Source of the DNA: an uncultured Halioglobus sp.
Lineage (GTDB): Bacteria > Pseudomonadota > Gammaproteobacteria > Pseudomonadales > Halieaceae
Direction: 5' to 3'
Assembly: GCA_905480565.1 (NCBI GenBank)
Contig: CAJQQW010000196.1
Coordinates: 1-9,327, forward strand
DNA: 9,327 nt
The notes under the pieces were generated by a model, which was not told the origin of the DNA, made no database searches, and saw only the letters and a list, made by a program, of their open reading frames with translations. The position numbers were made by a program, and so were the translations under genes. Shown in pieces: positions 6,474 to 9,327 of this stretch (position 1 is its first letter; every line of letters starts with the position of its first letter).

Positions 6474-7775
6474 ATGTTGAGTTGGGATGATTACCATACA
6501 GACGAAGCAATACCGACAAGCACCTCGGCCTCGATGCAAAACACGGCCGAAGCAATTGCAGCGCCAGAGGCGGCGACATCTGCAGCAATCAGGACGGAAC
6601 CGGCCGCGGCCAAACCCACCCTGGTGGTAGATATACCCGAACCGGTTGAGACGATTGTCGAAACTGCGAAAAGCGAGCCAGGTGTGGCGAGCAGCGCGTC
6701 ACAAGCATTGGGCGATATCGATGTCGCACCCGGCCTCGAAGAACTGGAAATGGGTGCTGCCCGCTTATCGGTAGACGAAAAGGCAATGATCAACTGTCGT
6801 GCCGATCTGAACCAGCTCGTGCCTTTCAAGTATGACTGGGCATGGCAGAAATATATTGACGGTTGCGCCAATCACTGGATGCCGCAGGAGGTCAACATGA
6901 CCGCGGATGTGGCCACCTGGAAAAATCCCGAGGGCCTCACAGATGACGAGCGCCGCATCGTCATGCGCAATCTGGGCTACTTCTCTACCGCTGACTCCCT
7001 GGTAGCGAACAACTTGGTGCTGGCTATTTATCGCCTGATCACCAATCCCGAATGCCGGCAGTATCTGTTGCGTCAGGCCTTCGAGGAAGCCATTCATACC
7101 CACGCTTACCAGTACTGCATTGAGTCGCTGGGCATGGACGAGGGTGAGGTATTCAATATGTACCGGGAAGTCCCTTCCGTCGCCCGCAAAGCGGCCTGGA
7201 GCCTGAGCCATACCCACTCCCTGTCGGACCCAAACTTTAAAACCGGCACGCAGGAGACAGATCAGGAACTGCTGCGCAACCTGATAGGCTTTTACGGCGT
7301 TACCGAGGGTATCTTCTTCTATTGCGGCTTTACCCAAATTCTCTCTATGGGGCGTCGTAATAAAATGACCGGCGTAGCAGAACAGTTCCAATACATCCTG
7401 CGGGATGAATCTATGCACCTCAACTTCGGAATTGACGTAATCAACCAAATAAAACTGGAGAACCCCAACCTGTGGACACCGGAATTCCAGGAAGAGGCGG
7501 TGAAGATGATCCTGGAAGGCACACAACTGGAAATCGAATACGCCCGTGACACTATGCCGACCGGTGTACTGGGTATGAACGCTGCGATGATGGAGGAGTA
7601 CCTGCACTTCATCGCGAACCGGCGCCTTTCTCAACTGGGGCTGCCGGAGCAATACGCAGGCGCGCAAAATCCTTTCCCATGGATGTCGGAAATTATGGAT
7701 CTGCGTAAGGAGAAAAACTTTTTTGAAACACGGGTAATCGAGTACCAGACAGGCGGCGCCCTGACCTGGGACTAG
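6474..7775 (+). CDS. nrdB: Class Ia ribonucleotide reductase, small (beta) subunit
   Basis: The 433-residue subunit holds the diiron-tyrosyl radical that initiates catalysis in NrdA. All metal ligands are present with E. coli spacing: D174 (D84), E205 and H208 (E115, H118), E278 (E204), E312 and H315 (E238, H241). The radical tyrosine is Y212 (Y122). The C-terminal tail [18 protein letters not shown] contains a Tyr (EYQTGG) in the place of the E. coli interface Tyr356. The start MLSWDDY is preceded by AGGAAG (6460-6465), 8 nt upstream; the open frame extends further up into nrdA's end but without support. Residues about 15-100 are an Ala/Glu/Pro/Thr-rich, probably disordered segment before the conserved fold begins near APGLEELE. 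Its length seems variable in relatives. It forms an operon with nrdA, and a weak hairpin follows at 7785. Confidence 0.97.
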   Translation: MLSWDDYHTDEAIPTSTSASMQNTAEAIAAPEAATSAAIRTEPAAAKPTLVVDIPEPVETIVETAKSEPGVASSASQALGDIDVAPGLEELEMGAARLSVDEKAMINCRADLNQLVPFKYDWAWQKYIDGCANHWMPQEVNMTADVATWKNPEGLTDDERRIVMRNLGYFSTADSLVANNLVLAIYRLITNPECRQYLLRQAFEEAIHTHAYQYCIESLGMDEGEVFNMYREVPSVARKAAWSLSHTHSLSDPNFKTGTQETDQELLRNLIGFYGVTEGIFFYCGFTQILSMGRRNKMTGVAEQFQYILRDESMHLNFGIDVINQIKLENPNLWTPEFQEEAVKMILEGTQLEIEYARDTMPTGVLGMNAAMMEEYLHFIANRRLSQLGLPEQYAGAQNPFPWMSEIMDLRKEKNFFETRVIEYQTGGALTWD

Positions 7776-7784
7776 ACGCAATGG

Positions 7785-7807
7785 GGCCGCGCGATCAGGC
7801 GGCCTTT
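7785..7807 (+). terminator. Weak terminator-like hairpin after nrdB
   Basis: GGCCGC (7785-7790) and GCGGCC (7799-7804) form a 6-bp all-GC stem with an 8-nt loop, followed by TTT then ACATTATT. It begins 10 nt after the nrdB stop. The U-tract is short, so read-through into the small gene at 7864 is likely. Confidence 0.4.
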
Positions 7808-7863
7808 ACATTATTGATTATGCTGAGAAATAAAGCCCCAAAAAGACCCAAGAGGACTCTCAC

Positions 7864-8058
7864 ATGGCTACTAGCGATAAGAACCCGTCGGAAACAGAAA
7901 CCATCCTCATGGCACTGGATCAGATCAGCCAGACCATTGATGTGATGAACAGTGTAGTGGGCCGTCTGCGTAATTATATGAACGAGCAACAGGCTGCCGC
8001 GGCAGAAAAACACCCTGAACTGCACGCAGAATTACAGACTGACCGCACACTCCACTAG
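7864..8058 (+). CDS. Small coiled-coil protein of unknown function, nrdB-linked
   Basis: I do not recognise this 64-residue protein. It looks like a real gene: AGAGGA (7851-7856) sits 7 nt before the ATG. The reading frame also encodes one clean amphipathic helix. I14, L18, I21, I25, M28, V32, L35 and M39 alternate 4-3-4-3-4-3-4, an ideal two-stranded coiled-coil pattern of about 26 residues, flanked by polar and charged ends (N-terminal DKNPSETET, C-terminal HPELHAELQTDRTLH). There is no signal peptide, membrane segment or Cys. It is likely a cytosolic homodimer or a helical partner of another protein. It starts 88 nt after nrdB with only a weak hairpin between, so it may be co-transcribed with the reductase. 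Any link to dNTP synthesis is conjecture from position. Confidence 0.7.
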   Translation: MATSDKNPSETETILMALDQISQTIDVMNSVVGRLRNYMNEQQAAAAEKHPELHAELQTDRTLH

Positions 8059-8238
8059 GATAGAACAGAACACACTGGCCAACCTGGGGAACGCGCCAGA
8101 GTTATATTCCACAGTCGCCACGCGGCGGCTTTCGCACCTCTCCAAAGATGGCCGAGTCAGATTGGCGAGCCCTTCCACAACTGCCCCGGCTTGGTCTTAA
8201 GCCTTCATCTGGCTGGCCACTGGAGCAGCGATTAATTC
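8059..8238 (+). other. Gene-free spacer with weak hairpins
   Basis: No supported gene is visible in these 180 nt. Two small hairpins occur. GTCGCC (8114-8119) pairs with GGCGGC (8124-8129, one G-U) around ACGC, followed by TTT. GGCTT (8188-8192) pairs with AAGCC (8199-8203), followed by TTCATCT. Either could end the nrdAB transcript weakly. No clear promoter was found for the following membrane gene. Confidence 0.35.
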
Positions 8239-8625
8239 ATGAACCCCAGGCTCAAACATAACCTGATACTCCTGATCTGCCTGGGCCTGCTGTTCGCTAT
8301 ACCCATCGCCGGCAAAACATGGTCTGCCCACGGCATGGCCCCTGCCTTGGGAACTGCGATACTGGTAGTAATTTCCACTCTTTTGGGACCGCTGGCTTTC
8401 CTCGTGGGAAGCCTCGTCGATACCGGTTTCGTCAATACCACCCATCTCACCACGGGTAAGGAGATCGCGCTTCTGCTTGGCACAGGTACCCTGCTGTTTC
8501 TGGGCTGGGTTCGCTTACTTTTTGGTCGCCCCGCACGCCCCACCTTTATATTTTTACTACTCACGAGCTGGGCACTACTCGGTGTATCCTTTTGCATCTT
8601 CATTGTGTTCACGCACACTACCTGA
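8239..8625 (+). CDS. Small four-helix integral membrane protein, unknown function
   Basis: I do not recognise a family. The 128 residues are strongly hydrophobic with four probable transmembrane helices at about 8-25, 36-60, 75-95 and 102-124. They are separated by short polar links: one with K26-T27-W28, an outer or inner loop around D61-TGFVNTTHLTTGK-74, and a basic turn R97-P-A-R100. Basic residues R4 and K6 before helix 1 and R92/R97/R100 between helices 3 and 4 suggest both termini face the cytoplasm by the positive-inside rule. No catalytic motif is evident. The start is less certain than for its neighbours: GGAG (8222-8225) is 13 nt from the ATG. The GNAT gene follows after 49 nt on the same strand, so a shared transcript is plausible without implying a shared function. 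Confidence 0.65.
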   Translation: MNPRLKHNLILLICLGLLFAIPIAGKTWSAHGMAPALGTAILVVISTLLGPLAFLVGSLVDTGFVNTTHLTTGKEIALLLGTGTLLFLGWVRLLFGRPARPTFIFLLLTSWALLGVSFCIFIVFTHTT

Positions 8626-8674
8626 GCACTGCACGCCTCCACACCAGGGACACGAGTGAAACAGGAATATCTTC

Positions 8675-9085
8675 ATGCTGATTAGACGATACCAACCCAT
8701 CGATCGCCAGCCTGTAATTGATCTTTGGACCAGTGTGTTTAACGACAAACAACCCCACAACTCGCCCGCGCGGATGATTGATGCCAAACTGGCTGTCGAC
8801 GATCTCATTTTTGTGGCACTGCTGGATACTCAGGTCGTAGGTAGCTGCATGGCAGGCTACGATGGGCACAGGGGCTGGCTTTATGCCGTCGCCGTGGTGC
8901 CACAATATCGACGTAACGGCACCGGGGCCGCACTGGTAAAAGAGGCTATCGCGGCTCTAAATTCGCTGGGTTGTATCAAAGTCAATTTACAGATACGTTC
9001 CCACCACAGGCATGTAGCCGACTTCTATCAGGCACTGGGTTTTAACATTGAAGATCGTCTGAGCATGGGTACCTTTATCACATGA
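8675..9085 (+). CDS. GNAT acetyltransferase, YpeA-like
   Basis: The 136-residue product is a single GNAT domain, the usual length. Motif A, which binds the acetyl-CoA pyrophosphate, is Q77-Y78-R79-R80-N81-G82-T83-G84 after the strand LYAVAVVP. The segment V55-G56-S57 then G61-Y62-D63-G64-H65-R66-G67 matches E. coli YpeA closely as I remember it (VVGTVMGGYDGHRG). The C-terminal FYQALGF (motif B region) and ending DRLSMG also resemble YpeA. Family knowledge: YpeA has been reported as a lysine acetyltransferase in E. coli, but the substrate here is unknown. An AGGAA site (8663-8667) lies 7 nt before the ATG. The stop TGA overlaps an ATG (ATGA at 9082) that opens an 11-codon frame leading into the next gene. 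Confidence 0.88.
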   Translation: MLIRRYQPIDRQPVIDLWTSVFNDKQPHNSPARMIDAKLAVDDLIFVALLDTQVVGSCMAGYDGHRGWLYAVAVVPQYRRNGTGAALVKEAIAALNSLGCIKVNLQIRSHHRHVADFYQALGFNIEDRLSMGTFIT

Positions 9086-9117
9086 ATAGGCTCAAAGCCT
9101 CTACCGAACGAGCATGA
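9082..9117 (+). other. 11-codon frame linking the GNAT and HAD genes by ATGA overlaps
   Basis: An ATG at 9082 overlaps the GNAT stop (ATGA), runs 11 codons (MNRLKASTERA) and stops at a TGA that overlaps the ATG of the next gene (ATGA at 9114). The HAD gene lacks a clear Shine-Dalgarno. Ribosomes could be handed over through two stop-start overlaps, or this may be chance in a 28-nt spacer. The peptide is probably not functional in itself. Confidence 0.2.
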
Positions 9118-9327
9118 AACGATTCATCCTATGGGACAACGACGGCGTTCTGGTCGATACTGAACACTGGTATTTCACCGCTACACAGCGCGCACTAGCC
9201 GAAATCAACTTCAAACTCGAGAAAAAAACGTATCTGCAGCGCATGGTTCAGGGTGCCTCCAGCTGGGACCTCGCCATTGAACAGGGAGTTGACGAAGTCC
9301 TGGCTCTAGCGCAACGTATACAACGCG
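9114..9327 (+). CDS. HAD-superfamily phosphatase/phosphomutase, N-terminal part
   Basis: The first 71 codons are present; the gene runs off the right edge. The start MKRFILWDNDGVLVDTEHWYF contains the HAD motif I, D8-N9-D10-G11-V12-L13. D8 is the expected nucleophile and D10 the general acid/base. The GVLVDTE continuation and the helical region after it are typical of the subfamily I (cap C1) enzymes such as beta-phosphoglucomutase, phosphoglycolate phosphatase and related sugar-phosphate phosphatases. The substrate cannot be told from this fragment, and motifs II-IV are outside the window. The ATG is 28 nt after the GNAT stop with no good ribosome site, suggesting translational coupling. Confidence 0.85.
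   Translation, partial: MKRFILWDNDGVLVDTEHWYFTATQRALAEINFKLEKKTYLQRMVQGASSWDLAIEQGVDEVLALAQRIQR

Noticed and set aside
6765..7781. Long open frame (338 codons) opposite nrdB
   Set aside because: It is antisense to fully conserved nrdB with all metal ligands. The translation has no recognisable domain, and long antisense frames are common in GC-rich genes.
1..9327. Mobile elements, CRISPR arrays, tRNA/rRNA genes, defence or phage islands
   Set aside because: No transposase, integrase, direct-repeat array, tRNA cloverleaf or restriction/toxin gene was seen. Gene content and strand layout look like stable core chromosome.

Overview
This window looks like ordinary chromosome from a moderately GC-rich gammaproteobacterium of the Pseudomonas or marine Cellvibrionales/Halieaceae type. 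The indications are an NrdA with two N-terminal ATP-cones, an NrdB that begins MLSWD and ends GGALTWD, and a grxD / argD-argF neighbourhood. This placement rests on remembered family features, not on a search.

Layout. On the minus strand, a 2-Cys peroxiredoxin runs off the left edge (1-128), preceded by the monothiol glutaredoxin grxD (282-599). Between them is a dyad with OxyR-like tetranucleotide spacing. A 252-nt divergent region (600-851) carries a good sigma70-type promoter and a terminator-like hairpin just ahead of argD. On the plus strand, argD (852-2018) and argF (2049-2966) form a compact arginine/ornithine unit. A long intergenic region (2967-3532) contains two perfect DnaA boxes, an AT tract, a hairpin-forming dyad and two NrdR-box-like sites, followed by nrdA (3533-6415) and nrdB (6474-7775), the class Ia ribonucleotide reductase. 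Next come a 64-codon coiled-coil gene of unknown role (7864-8058), a 180-nt stretch without a clear gene, a four-helix membrane protein of unknown function (8239-8625), a YpeA-like GNAT acetyltransferase (8675-9085) and the start of a HAD phosphatase (9114 to the right edge).

How they fit together. ArgD and ArgF catalyse steps of arginine synthesis on either side of ornithine. NrdAB makes dNTP precursors, and its upstream region carries the kind of sites (DnaA, NrdR) that link dNTP supply to replication and nucleotide pools. GrxD and the peroxiredoxin belong to iron-sulfur/redox and peroxide defence. The last three genes may be co-transcribed but share no evident pathway.

I found no mobile element, CRISPR array, tRNA, rRNA or phage gene, and no obviously new multi-gene system. 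The points most worth a second look are the composite nrdA control region, the degenerate second ATP-cone of NrdA, the matching Leu-Ser/Thr-Trp-Asp motif at both ends of NrdB, the nrdB-linked coiled-coil microprotein, the argD leader hairpin and the OxyR-like dyad.
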